From: an uncultured Oscillospiraceae bacterium | Lineage (GTDB): Bacteria > Bacillota > Clostridia > Oscillospirales > Oscillospiraceae | Direction: 5' to 3' | NCBI GenBank assembly: GCA_904420145.1 | Contig: CAJFUI010000061.1 | Coordinates: 1-46,548 of the forward strand | DNA length: 46,548 nt | Part shown: one piece after another, positions 35,810 through 43,978 of the stretch | Position numbering within the stretch: position 1 is the first letter of the stretch | Layout of the letters: each line of letters starts with the position of its first letter | The notes under the pieces: generated by a model | Seen by the model: the letters and a program-made list of their open reading frames with translations, nothing else | What the model was told of the DNA's origin: nothing | Database searches by the model: none | Translations under genes and position numbers: made by a program

Positions 35810-36235
35810 CTACTCCTCCGCCAACGGCTCCAAAAGCTCTGTTATCAGATCGGCGTCCGGGGCAAACTGGGGTACGGGAAAGCTCTTCTGGGGCTGGCCG
35901 GCGCCCCGGGTGGCGATCAGCGCATACCCATCCGGAACTTTCTCAAAAATATAGGTCATGTTGGGCTCGTCGTCAAAAGTGACACAGTAGAGATATGTCT
36001 CCAGCATGGGCCACTTCCGCCGCAGGAGAAAAGCTGTAAAGGTGTCCGAGTCATAGTGCAGATCTTCCAGATGTGCCGTGATGGACCAGGCGATCCGGTC
36101 ATTCATCGTATCAAAATTGGTAAGATAAAACTTGATCACCCAGATATTCCACAAACCGTACAGGAGCGCCAGTGTCAAAAGGATTCCGATCGCCCATTTG
36201 CTTCGTTTGCTGAACAGCCATTTCCGCAGTGTCAC
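35810..36235 (-). CDS. Hypothetical single-pass membrane protein
   Basis: 141 residues: basic start, one membrane helix (about 14-35), then an extracellular or cytoplasmic domain of about 105 residues (DRIAWSITAHLEDLHYDSDTF..., FEKVPDGYALIATRGAG). No family recognised. The GTG start 36235 follows GGGAGG at 8 bases. It is a single-gene unit with its own promoter. Confidence 0.7.
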   Translation of the reverse strand: MTLRKWLFSKRSKWAIGILLTLALLYGLWNIWVIKFYLTNFDTMNDRIAWSITAHLEDLHYDSDTFTAFLLRRKWPMLETYLYCVTFDDEPNMTYIFEKVPDGYALIATRGAGQPQKSFPVPQFAPDADLITELLEPLAEE

Positions 36236-36283
36236 AGAAAATACCTCCCGCCTTTCCCCCCGTTTTCCTGCCCTCTTAGGCCG

Positions 36284-36312
36284 ATTATACGACAGCGCCT
36301 GGGAGATTGCAA
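36284..36312 (-). promoter_or_regulatory. Promoter of the hypothetical membrane protein
   Basis: Minus strand TTGCAA (36312-36307), 17-bp spacer, TATAAT (36289-36284); same hexamers as the aminotransferase promoter. Confidence 0.6.
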
Positions 36313-36333
36313 CTTTGCTTCGCCGCTTTGGGA

Positions 36334-36373
36334 AACAAAATACGCCAAGGGAATTACTTCCCTTGGCGTATTT
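36334..36373 (-). terminator. Terminator of the sugar operon
   Basis: Perfect 16-bp stem 36338-36353/36358-36373 starting 2 bp after the DUF4867 stop, followed on the minus strand by TGTTTCC. It is the end of the operon. Confidence 0.85.
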
Positions 36374-36374
36374 G

Positions 36375-37010
36375 TTAATACAGTGTCCGAACCGAGAGGT
36401 TCTCCCCGGTGATGCCGATGGGACTGCCCGCCGGCAACTCGGCGTCGGGGTGGCCGATGAGCCACTTGTTCTTGGCGGTGATCAGCCGGTCCTCCCCATC
36501 CCGGGGATGATGGGCCGCAAGATCCGTGTTGGTGCCCTTTGGCAGCACCACGGTCACCCGGAACCCCTCCCCCTCCCGAGGGGAGCAGGGGGCGTAGTGC
36601 AGCGTGGTGGCATAGAGCTCCACGGCGGTGCCCTTGGGCACAAAGAAGGCCTCGATCCGCCCGGCGTCGTAGGTCTGCTCCGCCGTGACGTCCTGCACCC
36701 TGCCCAGCAGCAGAATCATGTCCGTGGCGGCCACGTTGACCTCGCTGGTGTGGTGGTACTCCACAGCGTTGAGGAGGTAGTTCTCCCCGTTGCAGTAGCC
36801 CACCTGAATGGGCAGCTCCCCGAAGATCCGCGTGCGCAGCTCCTCGGACACCGGCAGGGCCTCCAGCTTTTCATCGCCGGGGGCGTAGACCGTCTCCCCC
36901 ATGGGGCAGGGGGTCTCCCCCATGGCCTCCACAAGGGCGGTGAAATCCATCTCCCCGATCACCCGGCCGTATGGGCGAAAGGCCTCCTGGTGTACCTGAT
37001 ACAGCTTCAT
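36375..37010 (-). CDS. DUF4867 family protein
   Basis: 211 residues with a cupin-like core (VEYHHTSEVNVAATDMILLLG, IEAFFVPKGTAVELYATTLHYAPC) and the closing segment KNKWLIGHPDAELPAGSPIGITGENL typical of DUF4867. The family is unassigned; it tends to occur in sugar operons and looks like an isomerase or lyase of the cupin/ureidoglycolate-lyase type. ATG follows GGGAGGGG. It is the last gene, 16 nt after the lyxose isomerase. Confidence 0.85.
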   Translation of the reverse strand: MKLYQVHQEAFRPYGRVIGEMDFTALVEAMGETPCPMGETVYAPGDEKLEALPVSEELRTRIFGELPIQVGYCNGENYLLNAVEYHHTSEVNVAATDMILLLGRVQDVTAEQTYDAGRIEAFFVPKGTAVELYATTLHYAPCSPREGEGFRVTVVLPKGTNTDLAAHHPRDGEDRLITAKNKWLIGHPDAELPAGSPIGITGENLSVRTLY

Positions 37011-37026
37011 GGCAGGCCCCTCCCTA

Positions 37027-37713
37027 TCAGTCCTTGGCCTTGGGGTACTCGGTGCACAGCAGGCGGTAGGGGGGCTCGTCCTCCTCGATGGTGGGGAAGC
37101 GGCCCAAGGGCTTGAGGAAGCGGTTGTCGGTGTTGTCGTCGTTGCACATGGAGACCTCGCCGATCAGCACGGGCTCGGAGTCCTCGGGAATGATAAACTC
37201 GTGGTAGTAGTAGGGGTACAGGGACAGCGACTCGCCGGGGTGGAGGATGATCTGCTCACCGGGCTTGACATAGTAGCGGCGGCCGTCCTGGCAGATCAGC
37301 ACGTCGTTCTCCATATCCAGCTGCTCATCCTTGGTGGCGTTGTAGAGGGTGAAGGCGATGTTGCCGCCGCCGCGGTTGATGATGTCCTCCATCTTGTTCC
37401 AGTGGAAATGCATGGGGGACACCTGGCCGGGACAGCACATCATGATCTTCTCGGCGTAGGTCTTGGTGTACTTGTCGTTGTGGACATTGCCGTTGCGGAT
37501 GGTGATGAGGGCCAGCCCCAGATGGTCGTAGTCCCCCATACCGTAGTCGGTGACATCCCAGCCCAGCATGTTGTCGCGGATCTCGTCGTACTCGTGGCCC
37601 TTGGTCTCCCACTCCTCCGGGGTGAACTTCAGGAAGGGGGGCAGCTCAAAGCAGTGGTCCTCCAGCAGCTTCTCAAATTTCTTGATGATTGCATTGATCT
37701 CAGAGCGTTTCAT
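37027..37713 (-). CDS. D-lyxose/D-mannose-type ketol-isomerase (cupin)
   Basis: 228 residues matching the D-lyxose isomerase family: MKRSEINAIIKKFEKLLEDHCFELPPF start, metal-binding cupin motif CCPGQVSPMHFHWNKMEDIINRGGG (H, H, E ligands), KPGEQIILHPGESLSLYPYYYHEF, and GEVSMCNDDNTDNRF. The enzyme interconverts lyxose/xylulose and mannose/fructose with Mn. ATG follows AAGGAG. It adjoins DUF4867, so both probably act on the same intermediate. Confidence 0.92.
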   Translation of the reverse strand: MKRSEINAIIKKFEKLLEDHCFELPPFLKFTPEEWETKGHEYDEIRDNMLGWDVTDYGMGDYDHLGLALITIRNGNVHNDKYTKTYAEKIMMCCPGQVSPMHFHWNKMEDIINRGGGNIAFTLYNATKDEQLDMENDVLICQDGRRYYVKPGEQIILHPGESLSLYPYYYHEFIIPEDSEPVLIGEVSMCNDDNTDNRFLKPLGRFPTIEEDEPPYRLLCTEYPKAKD

Positions 37714-37801
37714 ATGCTTTTACTCCTTTTGATGATTTTCAATCAGGGAATGCGCTCCCTTTTCAGCAAAAATCCAGCAAAGTACCTGCCGTCCGCTTCC
37801 T

Positions 37802-38854
37802 CTATTTCACCAGCAGCTTGCAGCGGGCATCCAGCTCAGCGATAGCTTCAGCGCCCTCCACTATCCGGAAGGTCAGCTCCACCCGCTCAGTGGACTGGGG
37901 GGGCAGCATGTGGAGATTGCCCTGCTCCTCATGGTACTTTCGACCGTAGACGGCGGAGTTGGAGGGCTCAAGGCCTAAGACATAGTCCCCGCTGGCGGTG
38001 GATTTCCACTCCATGAAATAGGGCAGCTGCCGTTGGTTGAAGCAGATCTGCAGGGCCAGCTGGCGCTGGTCGTCCACCACCACCGCGAAGGTCTCCCCCT
38101 TTTCATCCGCCTTCAGCCGGTGGAGGAAGACGTACTCCTCCTCGTTGTCCTTGGGGGGATCCATGCGGGCGTAGTCCGCTATATGGGCCTCGGAGACGGC
38201 GTCCCGGGGGGTCACCTTCACCGTGGGCAAAATCAGCCGGCTGTGCTCCGACAGGAAGGGGAAGCCCATGTTGCAGTGGTACATCAGCATCATCGGCTCG
38301 CTGCGGAAGGCCTCGTTGGTAATCTCATCCGCAATGCGGATCTCGCTCCGGCCGTAGCGGGTGGTGATGCTGCGCCGGAGAATCAAATTCTCCCCGAACA
38401 GCTCCGCCTCCCGCATCTCGCCGGAGACGGTCATGACATAGTCCTCCCCCTCCCACTTGGCGTCGGCGCAGACGTGCTCGGCTGGAGTGGTCCGCAGACG
38501 GCCGTGCATGGGGTACTCCTTGCCGTCCTTTCCTGTGTAGGGGGCGCAGATGTTCTCCAAGCCGCAGGTGAAAAACAGCCCGCCCATGATGCTCCGCTGG
38601 GCCTCTGCCCCGTGGGTGTCAAAGGGGTTGCGGCCGTTGAGCCCGGGCTTGGAGAGAAAATTGATCTGCGTGCCCTTGTAGGTCAGCTCGCAGACGTCGA
38701 GGCACTTGTCCTCCATGGCCGTAAAGGTCAGGGGGCCGTTTTTTACCTCCACGGCCCGCATGCCCTTGGCCCTTCCCTCTTCGTAGGTCACCCGGCGGAC
38801 GCTTGCCACCTGCTGCATGCTGCCCACCCGGCGCAGAAGTTCTTCCTTTTTCAT
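37802..38854 (-). CDS. DUF4432 aldose-1-epimerase-like protein
   Basis: 350 residues, galactose-mutarotase-like beta sandwich. Visible segments are FTAMEDKCLDVCELTYKG, GGLFFTCGLENICAPY, GKEYPMHGRLRTTPAEH (with His), MLMYHCNMGFPFL and QLPYFMEWKS. DUF4432 proteins are assigned to aldose 1-epimerases; activity is unproved for most. ATG follows GGAGTGAG, only 4 nt after the HxlB-like gene. Confidence 0.88.
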   Translation of the reverse strand: MKKEELLRRVGSMQQVASVRRVTYEEGRAKGMRAVEVKNGPLTFTAMEDKCLDVCELTYKGTQINFLSKPGLNGRNPFDTHGAEAQRSIMGGLFFTCGLENICAPYTGKDGKEYPMHGRLRTTPAEHVCADAKWEGEDYVMTVSGEMREAELFGENLILRRSITTRYGRSEIRIADEITNEAFRSEPMMLMYHCNMGFPFLSEHSRLILPTVKVTPRDAVSEAHIADYARMDPPKDNEEEYVFLHRLKADEKGETFAVVVDDQRQLALQICFNQRQLPYFMEWKSTASGDYVLGLEPSNSAVYGRKYHEEQGNLHMLPPQSTERVELTFRIVEGAEAIAELDARCKLLVK

Positions 38855-38858
38855 TGTC

Positions 38859-39428
38859 TCACTCCAAATTCGCGTGATACTGCCAAAGGGCTTTCATATC
38901 TAAGTGCCGGCGGTCAATGATCATCTTGGCCACAATATCCCCAAGGAGCAGCAGGGACTGCTCAAAGAGGGAGGTCATAGGCTGCTCGGAGTCGATCTCG
39001 TCGTCTAAGTAGTACTTGGTCCGCACGGGAATGCGGACCATAAAGGCCGCGATGTCCTTAAGTCCGCTGTTGGGATTGGACCCGATGTGGACCACCTTGG
39101 CCCCGATTTGGTGGGCCTTCTGGGCGATGCCCGCGGGGAAGAGGGTGGTGCCGCTGCCGCTGCCCACGATCAGCAGATCCCTGTCCGTGATGGCCGGCTC
39201 GGTGATCTCCCCCACAAAGTGGGTCTTGATCCCCAGGTGGGCCCAGCGCTTGGCGATGGCCTGCAGGGACAGCAGTACCCGGCCCACACCCACAAAAAAC
39301 ACCTGATCCGCCGCCAGAACCGCATCAATCAGCTGCTCCACTTGGGCGCTGTCGATGCTGTTGAGGGCGGTGTGGAGCTCGGAGAGAACCAGCTCCCTGG
39401 TGGCTGCATAACTTCCTGTTTCGTTCAT
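38859..39428 (-). CDS. SIS-domain sugar-phosphate isomerase, HxlB-like
   Basis: 189 residues, single SIS domain. VFFVGVGRVLLSLQAIAKRWAHLG, DLLIVGSGSGTT and GAKVVHIGSNPNSGLKDIA correspond to 6-phospho-3-hexuloisomerase (HxlB), which interconverts 3-hexulose-6-phosphate and fructose-6-phosphate. The partner HxlA (formaldehyde-fixing synthase) is absent here, so another 3-keto or 2-keto sugar phosphate may be used. Start overlaps the epimerase stop (ATGA). Confidence 0.85.
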   Translation of the reverse strand: MNETGSYAATRELVLSELHTALNSIDSAQVEQLIDAVLAADQVFFVGVGRVLLSLQAIAKRWAHLGIKTHFVGEITEPAITDRDLLIVGSGSGTTLFPAGIAQKAHQIGAKVVHIGSNPNSGLKDIAAFMVRIPVRTKYYLDDEIDSEQPMTSLFEQSLLLLGDIVAKMIIDRRHLDMKALWQYHANLE

Positions 39429-40144
39429 AACTGCTCTCCTTTGAGAAGGGTTTTCCGGTACTGCTGGAGCTCCTTGGCGGAGGACAGCAGATTGCTCTTT
39501 TGGATACAGGTGCTGCCGGCCACAAAGATGTCCACCAGCCCCGCGGCGGCGTAGTCCGCCATGTTCTGCCTGGAAACCCGGCCATCAATCTCCACGAGGG
39601 TGGACAGCCCCCGCTCGCCGATCATCCGCCGCAGCTCTTGGATCTTCCGGCCGGCGTAGGGCACCTGGCCCTCCGCCTTGCTGGAGGCGTAGCCGGGGTT
39701 GATAAGCATGAGGAGCACCGTGTCACACTTCTCCAGGACATAGTCCAGCGTGTTCAGCGGCGTGGCCGGCTTCAACGCCACCCCCGCCCGAACGCCCCTC
39801 TCGTGGATCTGATTGAGCCGGTGGTCCATATGGGGCTCACACTCACCGTGAAAGACGATCTGGTCCACCCCAATGTCCAGCAGCTCCTCCACAAAATAGT
39901 CGTGCTCCGTGGCCATCAGGTGCACGTCAAAGGCCATGTCCGTCTTCTCCCGCAGGGCGCGGACCGCGTCCAGCCCCAAGGGCATGCTGGGGCTGAAGTG
40001 GCCGTCTAAGATGTCCACATGGAGCATCTCGATCCCCGCGGCCTCCAGCGCACGGACGGAGGCCTCCAAGTTGCACATATCGCAGCAGGAGATCAGGGAG
40101 GGCGCGAGGATGCACCGCTCCTGCCAGACGCTCTCGCGGCTCAT
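39425..40144 (-). CDS. Ribulose-phosphate/allulose-6-phosphate 3-epimerase family
   Basis: 239 residues, Rpe/AlsE TIM barrel. APSLISCC start, metal and catalytic residues in MLHVDILDGHFSPSM (H and D), FDVHLMA (H) and VEIDGRVS (D) are all present. GVALKPATPL and LINPGYASSKAEGQ complete the family pattern; the usual Phe-Gly-Gln-Lys-Phe loop is altered. In a hexose operon AlsE activity (allulose-6-P to fructose-6-P) is plausible. Start ATG 40144 overlaps the pfkB stop by 4 nt, so start is firm. Confidence 0.88.
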   Translation of the reverse strand: MSRESVWQERCILAPSLISCCDMCNLEASVRALEAAGIEMLHVDILDGHFSPSMPLGLDAVRALREKTDMAFDVHLMATEHDYFVEELLDIGVDQIVFHGECEPHMDHRLNQIHERGVRAGVALKPATPLNTLDYVLEKCDTVLLMLINPGYASSKAEGQVPYAGRKIQELRRMIGERGLSTLVEIDGRVSRQNMADYAAAGLVDIFVAGSTCIQKSNLLSSAKELQQYRKTLLKGEQL

Positions 40145-41085
40145 AGGTACAGCTCCTTCCCGTAGCGCTCCACCTCTTCGGCGGTGGGCAGGGACTCGAT
40201 GGCCCCTTTCTTCTGCACGCACAGCCACCCGGCAATGTTGCCCCGGCGCATGGCGGAGAGCAGAATCTCCTCGCTGAGATCACCGCTCTTCTCCACGCCG
40301 GCAGCAAACAGTCCGGCCAAAAAGCCGCCCCAGAAGGCGTCGCCGGCACCGCAGGCGTCCACGCACTCCGCCTTCAGGCTGGGGATAGAGAGGACCTTGC
40401 CGTTCCAGTAGCACCGGGCCCCCTCGCTGCCAAGGGTCTCCACCACAAGGGCAATGTCATTTTGGACCATCATGGCGGGGATGTTCTCCTCGCCTCCCAC
40501 CATGCCCGCCTCCTCCTCGGAGATCTTCAGCAGGTCCACATAGGGCAATATACTCCGCACCGCTCTGGTGGCGGCCGCCTCGTCGTCATCCCACATCAGA
40601 TTGCGGTAGTTGACGTCAAAGCTCACCAGCTTGCCTCGCCGGTGGCCCTCCTGCAAGGCGTAGACCGTGGCCTCCGCCGCGCTTCCCTTGGAGAGAGAGC
40701 AGGATCCGGCGTGAATCAACCCGGCGGCGTTTAAGTACTCGTCCTTTACATGCGCCTTTGTCAGCAGCATATCCGCCCCGGGCTTGCGGGCGAAGGTAAA
40801 GCTGCGGTCCCCGTTCTCGTCGAGAGACACAAAGGCCATGGTGGTGGTAGCCTCCTTCGTCAGCTCCCTGACGCAGGGCTCCACATGGTTGTCCAAAAGG
40901 GTCTGCAGAAGGAAATGTCCGAAATCATCGTCCCCCATCATGCCGCAGAAGGCCACCTCGCAGCCCTGCCGGGCCAAGGCGATGGCCATATTGGCGGGAG
41001 CGCCGCCGGCCTTGCGGATATAGCTGTTGCTCTCGCTGCCGGGGAGAAAGTCGATGACCATCTCCCCCACACTCAAAACTTTCAT
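40141..41085 (-). CDS. PfkB-family sugar kinase
   Basis: 314 residues. N-terminal signature AGGAPANMAIALARQG, C-terminal signature CVDACGAGDAFWGGFLAGL with the catalytic Asp, and VSFDVNYRNLMWDD. Similar to fructokinases, but the family also phosphorylates many ketoses and sugar acids. ATG 41085 has GAGGAG 9 bases upstream; an in-frame ATG at 41115 lies within the ROK gene. It starts 13 nt after the ROK stop. Confidence 0.9.
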   Translation of the reverse strand: MKVLSVGEMVIDFLPGSESNSYIRKAGGAPANMAIALARQGCEVAFCGMMGDDDFGHFLLQTLLDNHVEPCVRELTKEATTTMAFVSLDENGDRSFTFARKPGADMLLTKAHVKDEYLNAAGLIHAGSCSLSKGSAAEATVYALQEGHRRGKLVSFDVNYRNLMWDDDEAAATRAVRSILPYVDLLKISEEEAGMVGGEENIPAMMVQNDIALVVETLGSEGARCYWNGKVLSIPSLKAECVDACGAGDAFWGGFLAGLFAAGVEKSGDLSEEILLSAMRRGNIAGWLCVQKKGAIESLPTAEEVERYGKELYL

Positions 41086-41098
41086 AGGCGAAAACTCC

Positions 41099-42046
41099 TC
41101 AAATGCTGTGTTCACGGGCCTCCATGCCGTAGAGGGCGCAGGCCCCCGCGCTGATCAGGGACGCCTCATAGCCGAGGGCTGTGGGCACCACCCGAAGCTG
41201 CCGGTTGGCGTCGAGGAAAAGAAATTCCTCGAGAGTTTTGTGGAGGCTGGGGGCAAAGAGATCAAAGGAACCGGACACGCCGCCGCCGATGACCACCATA
41301 GGCAGATTCAGCACATTGACCGCTCCGGCGATGGCCTTGCCTAAATAGAAGCCCTCATCTTGGAAGATCTGCAGCGCCGCGGCGTCCCCGCTCCGGGCCA
41401 GCTCCGAGACGGCGAGGGCGGTGATGCTCTCGCCGCTGCCGGTGAGCTCCTGATAGCGCCGGACAATCCCCGGCGCAGCGGCATAGGTTTCTAAGCATCC
41501 TCTCCCCCCGCAGGGGCAGGGTGCGCCGTGATCCACCACCTTCACATGGCCCAGCTCCCCGGCGCCCTTGAAGGCGCCCTCATAGAGCCGGCCGTTCAGC
41601 ACCAAACCGGCACCCACGCCGTTGCTGACGGTAACCCAGAGAAAGTCGTCCACGTCCCTGGTGTGGCCGAAGCGCTTCTCGCCGATGGCGCAGATGTTGC
41701 CGTCGTTCTCCAAAAAGGCCGGCTTGTGAAAGCGGCTCTCCAAGAGCTCCCGGACATTGAGATTTTCAATCTTGGAGAAGGGGGCATAGACCCACAGTCC
41801 CGCCTTGCTGTCGGTCAACCCTGGAATAGAGGCGCCAATGCAGCTGATCTCCTCGGCTGGGGTCTCCCGCCATGAGTTCTCTGAGAGCACCGCCTCGCTC
41901 TCCTGGAGGATGGCGTCCACCACCTGCTGCTTGTCCGGGTGGTCGAACAGGCGCTTGCGCTTGGTGAGCACCTTCCCCGTCTCGTCCACGATGCCGGTGA
42001 GGATCTTGGAGCCGCCGATATCAATACAGAGAATCTTCCGGGGCAT
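41099..42046 (-). CDS. ROK-family sugar kinase
   Basis: 315 residues. ATP loop DIGGSKILTGI (9-19), catalytic Asp in FLENDGN, and the zinc motif GHVKVVDHGAPCPCGGRGCLETYA (His and three Cys). No N-terminal HTH, so it is a kinase and not a repressor. AlsK, NanK, GlcK and Mak are relatives, so the likely reaction is 6-phosphorylation of an aldohexose. It is 4 nt after the GmhA-like gene. Confidence 0.92.
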   Translation of the reverse strand: MPRKILCIDIGGSKILTGIVDETGKVLTKRKRLFDHPDKQQVVDAILQESEAVLSENSWRETPAEEISCIGASIPGLTDSKAGLWVYAPFSKIENLNVRELLESRFHKPAFLENDGNICAIGEKRFGHTRDVDDFLWVTVSNGVGAGLVLNGRLYEGAFKGAGELGHVKVVDHGAPCPCGGRGCLETYAAAPGIVRRYQELTGSGESITALAVSELARSGDAAALQIFQDEGFYLGKAIAGAVNVLNLPMVVIGGGVSGSFDLFAPSLHKTLEEFLFLDANRQLRVVPTALGYEASLISAGACALYGMEAREHSI

Positions 42047-42050
42047 AGCC

Positions 42051-42614
42051 TTACTGCTCCTTATAGAGAATAGACATCATCAGGTGGTCAAAGACCATGT
42101 GCAGGTCCTCCACGATCTGCATATCGTCCACGGGGACATGCAGCTTAATGTCTGACAAGCCCATGAGCTTGCCGCCGTTGTAGCCGGTCAGGCCGATGAC
42201 CGTGTTCCCCCGCTCCTTGGCATACTCCACGGCGTTGATGACGTTCTTGGAGTTGCCGGAGCCAGAGATGGCCATGACCACATCCCCCTCGGAGAGGAAG
42301 TTCTTCAGCTGCTCCACGAAGATGGCCTCATAGGCCACATCGTTGGCGAGGCTGAGGACCGTGGCGGGGTTGTCGTTGAGGCAGACAAAGCGGAAGCGCT
42401 TCTCCCGGTTCAGGCTCAGGCCCTTGTTAAAGTCCCCGGTGAAGTGGGAGGCGGTGGAGGCGCTGCCGCCGTTGCCCATGATGAAGATATAGTGCTTGTT
42501 GTCGCGGGCCTCCTTCAAAGCCTCCATGGCCTTATTGATCTCACCCCGGTCGATCTTGTCGATGTTCTCCTTGAGCTTTTCATAGTAGGCGTTGATTTGA
42601 TTGATGTAGTCCAT
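42051..42614 (-). CDS. SIS-domain isomerase, GmhA (phosphoheptose isomerase)-like
   Basis: 187 residues, one SIS domain. IFIMGNGGSASTASHFTGDFNKG, NDNPATVLSLANDVAYEAIFVEQL and MAISGSGNSKNVINAVEYA correspond closely to sedoheptulose-7-phosphate isomerase; a C-terminal EDLHMVFDH holds the catalytic-type His. Heptose biosynthesis partners are missing, so in this operon it probably converts a ketose phosphate to an aldose phosphate or the reverse. ATG 42614 has GAGGAGG 11 bases upstream. Confidence 0.9.
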   Translation of the reverse strand: MDYINQINAYYEKLKENIDKIDRGEINKAMEALKEARDNKHYIFIMGNGGSASTASHFTGDFNKGLSLNREKRFRFVCLNDNPATVLSLANDVAYEAIFVEQLKNFLSEGDVVMAISGSGNSKNVINAVEYAKERGNTVIGLTGYNGGKLMGLSDIKLHVPVDDMQIVEDLHMVFDHLMMSILYKEQ

Positions 42615-42640
42615 AGGAATCCAATCCTCCTCAAAATAAT

Positions 42641-42695
42641 AGCGGGAAACTGGCACAAACACGGCAGAAGCGGTTGTACCAATTTCCCGCTTTTT
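42641..42695 (-). terminator. Intercistronic hairpin between transporter and enzyme genes
   Basis: Perfect 9-bp arms 42641-42649/42683-42691, extended inward by TGG-C-ACAA/TTGT-A-CCA with one mismatch. On the minus strand it is followed by ATTATTTTGA, a weak T-run just before the next ribosome-binding site. Probably partial termination or 3' end protection. Confidence 0.55.
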
Positions 42696-42704
42696 CCTTA
42701 GTAT

Positions 42705-42935
42705 TTAGCGCAAAATTAGTCCGATAATCAGCACCAACACCATGGCTGCCACGATGCCGGCGATGATATAGTCCATTTGTTTGACAGTAAAAGGAACGTT
42801 CCGATACATCTTATCCCGATTAAACAGGGGCGGATGCTTCGGAGGCGTCTCCTCCTTTTGCTTGTCCTTGTCCTCACTGGGCTCCTCTGTCTCCTCAGGC
42901 TGCTCCTGAGGCAGCTTCTCTTCAGACCCCGCCAT
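42705..42935 (-). CDS. 76-residue tail-anchored membrane micro-protein
   Basis: The first 45 residues are acidic and proline-rich (EEKLPQEQPEETEEPSEDKDKQKEETPPKHPP), then MYRNVPFTVKQMDY and one helix (about 56-75) at the very C-terminus. The start overlaps the permease stop by one base (TAATG), so it is coupled to the transporter. No family recognised. It could be an accessory or regulator of the permease. Confidence 0.7.
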   Translation of the reverse strand: MAGSEEKLPQEQPEETEEPSEDKDKQKEETPPKHPPLFNRDKMYRNVPFTVKQMDYIIAGIVAAMVLVLIIGLILR

Positions 42936-43963
42936 TACTTCTTAGCTAAGTACTTTCTCACGTCGATGGCCACGGCCAGGACGATCAAAAAGCCCTTGAT
43001 GATATACTGCAGATAGGGGTTAACATCCAAGAAGGTCAGGCTGTAGTTGATGGTCTGCAGCAGAATCACGCCGAGGATGACCCCCGGAACCGTGCCGATA
43101 CCGCCCGACCATGAGACGCCGCCGATGACGCAGCCGGAGATGGCGTCAAACTCGTAGTTCAAGCCCACGTTGGTGGTCACCGAGCCGATACGGGCAGCCT
43201 CAAGGAAGGAGGCGATGCCGTAGCAGATGCCGGCGATCAGGAAGATCAGCATGATATTGAGCTTGATGTTGATACCGGAGACGGTGGCCGCCTCGATGTT
43301 GCCGCCGATGGCGTACATATTCTTGCCCAGCACGGTGTGGTTCCAGATGATATAGACCACAACGGCGCAGAGCAGGAAATAGAAAATCAGATAGGGAATC
43401 TCCACCGAGCCAATCTCCAAGGAGCCCTTGACGATGTCCTTGTAGCGCTCATCCAGGGTGGACAGGGGCTGGGCGCCGTTGGCCTGATTCTCAATGTAGA
43501 TACAGCAGGAGCCGTAGGCAATCAGCTGGGTGCCAAGGGAGACAATGAAGGCGTGCATGTGCAGAAACGCCACGCCAAAGCCGTTGAACAGGCAGAAAAT
43601 CACGGCCACGGCGATGGTGATCAGCAGGGGCACGATCAGGGGCAGCGGCTCGGTGATCTGGGGATAGTACCGGGAGGCGTAGTCCACCGACTGCAGCAGC
43701 GACGCGGAGATAGCGGCGCAGCAGCCGAGAATACGGCCGGCGGACAGGTCCGTGCCGCCGATGATGATGATACCGGCGACGCCCAAGGCGATGATACCAC
43801 GGGTAGAGGCCTGGGACAGGATATTGGTGATATTGCGCAGAGAGATGAAGCGGGGCTCAATGCACACCACCACCAGCAGCATAACCACCAGAATGATATA
43901 CAGCGCGTAGTTGAGCAGGGTTTCTTTTACTTTTTCAGCATTTAGTGTCTTTGTCTTTTCCAC
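42935..43963 (-). CDS. mglC: Sugar ABC transporter permease (MglC/RbsC type)
   Basis: 342 residues, about 8-10 membrane helices from residue 19 on. GIIALGVAGIIIIGGTDLSAGRILG and the EAAxxxG-like loop AIGGNIEAATVSGINI (coupling to the ATPase) identify the monosaccharide permease family. Ends with YLQYIIKGFLIVLAVAIDV, typical for MglC. GTG start 43963 with GGGAGG at 8 bases. The substrate assignment galactose/glucose is by family only. Confidence 0.92.
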   Translation of the reverse strand: MEKTKTLNAEKVKETLLNYALYIILVVMLLVVVCIEPRFISLRNITNILSQASTRGIIALGVAGIIIIGGTDLSAGRILGCCAAISASLLQSVDYASRYYPQITEPLPLIVPLLITIAVAVIFCLFNGFGVAFLHMHAFIVSLGTQLIAYGSCCIYIENQANGAQPLSTLDERYKDIVKGSLEIGSVEIPYLIFYFLLCAVVVYIIWNHTVLGKNMYAIGGNIEAATVSGINIKLNIMLIFLIAGICYGIASFLEAARIGSVTTNVGLNYEFDAISGCVIGGVSWSGGIGTVPGVILGVILLQTINYSLTFLDVNPYLQYIIKGFLIVLAVAIDVRKYLAKK

Positions 43964-43978
43964 GGATCCTACCTCCCA

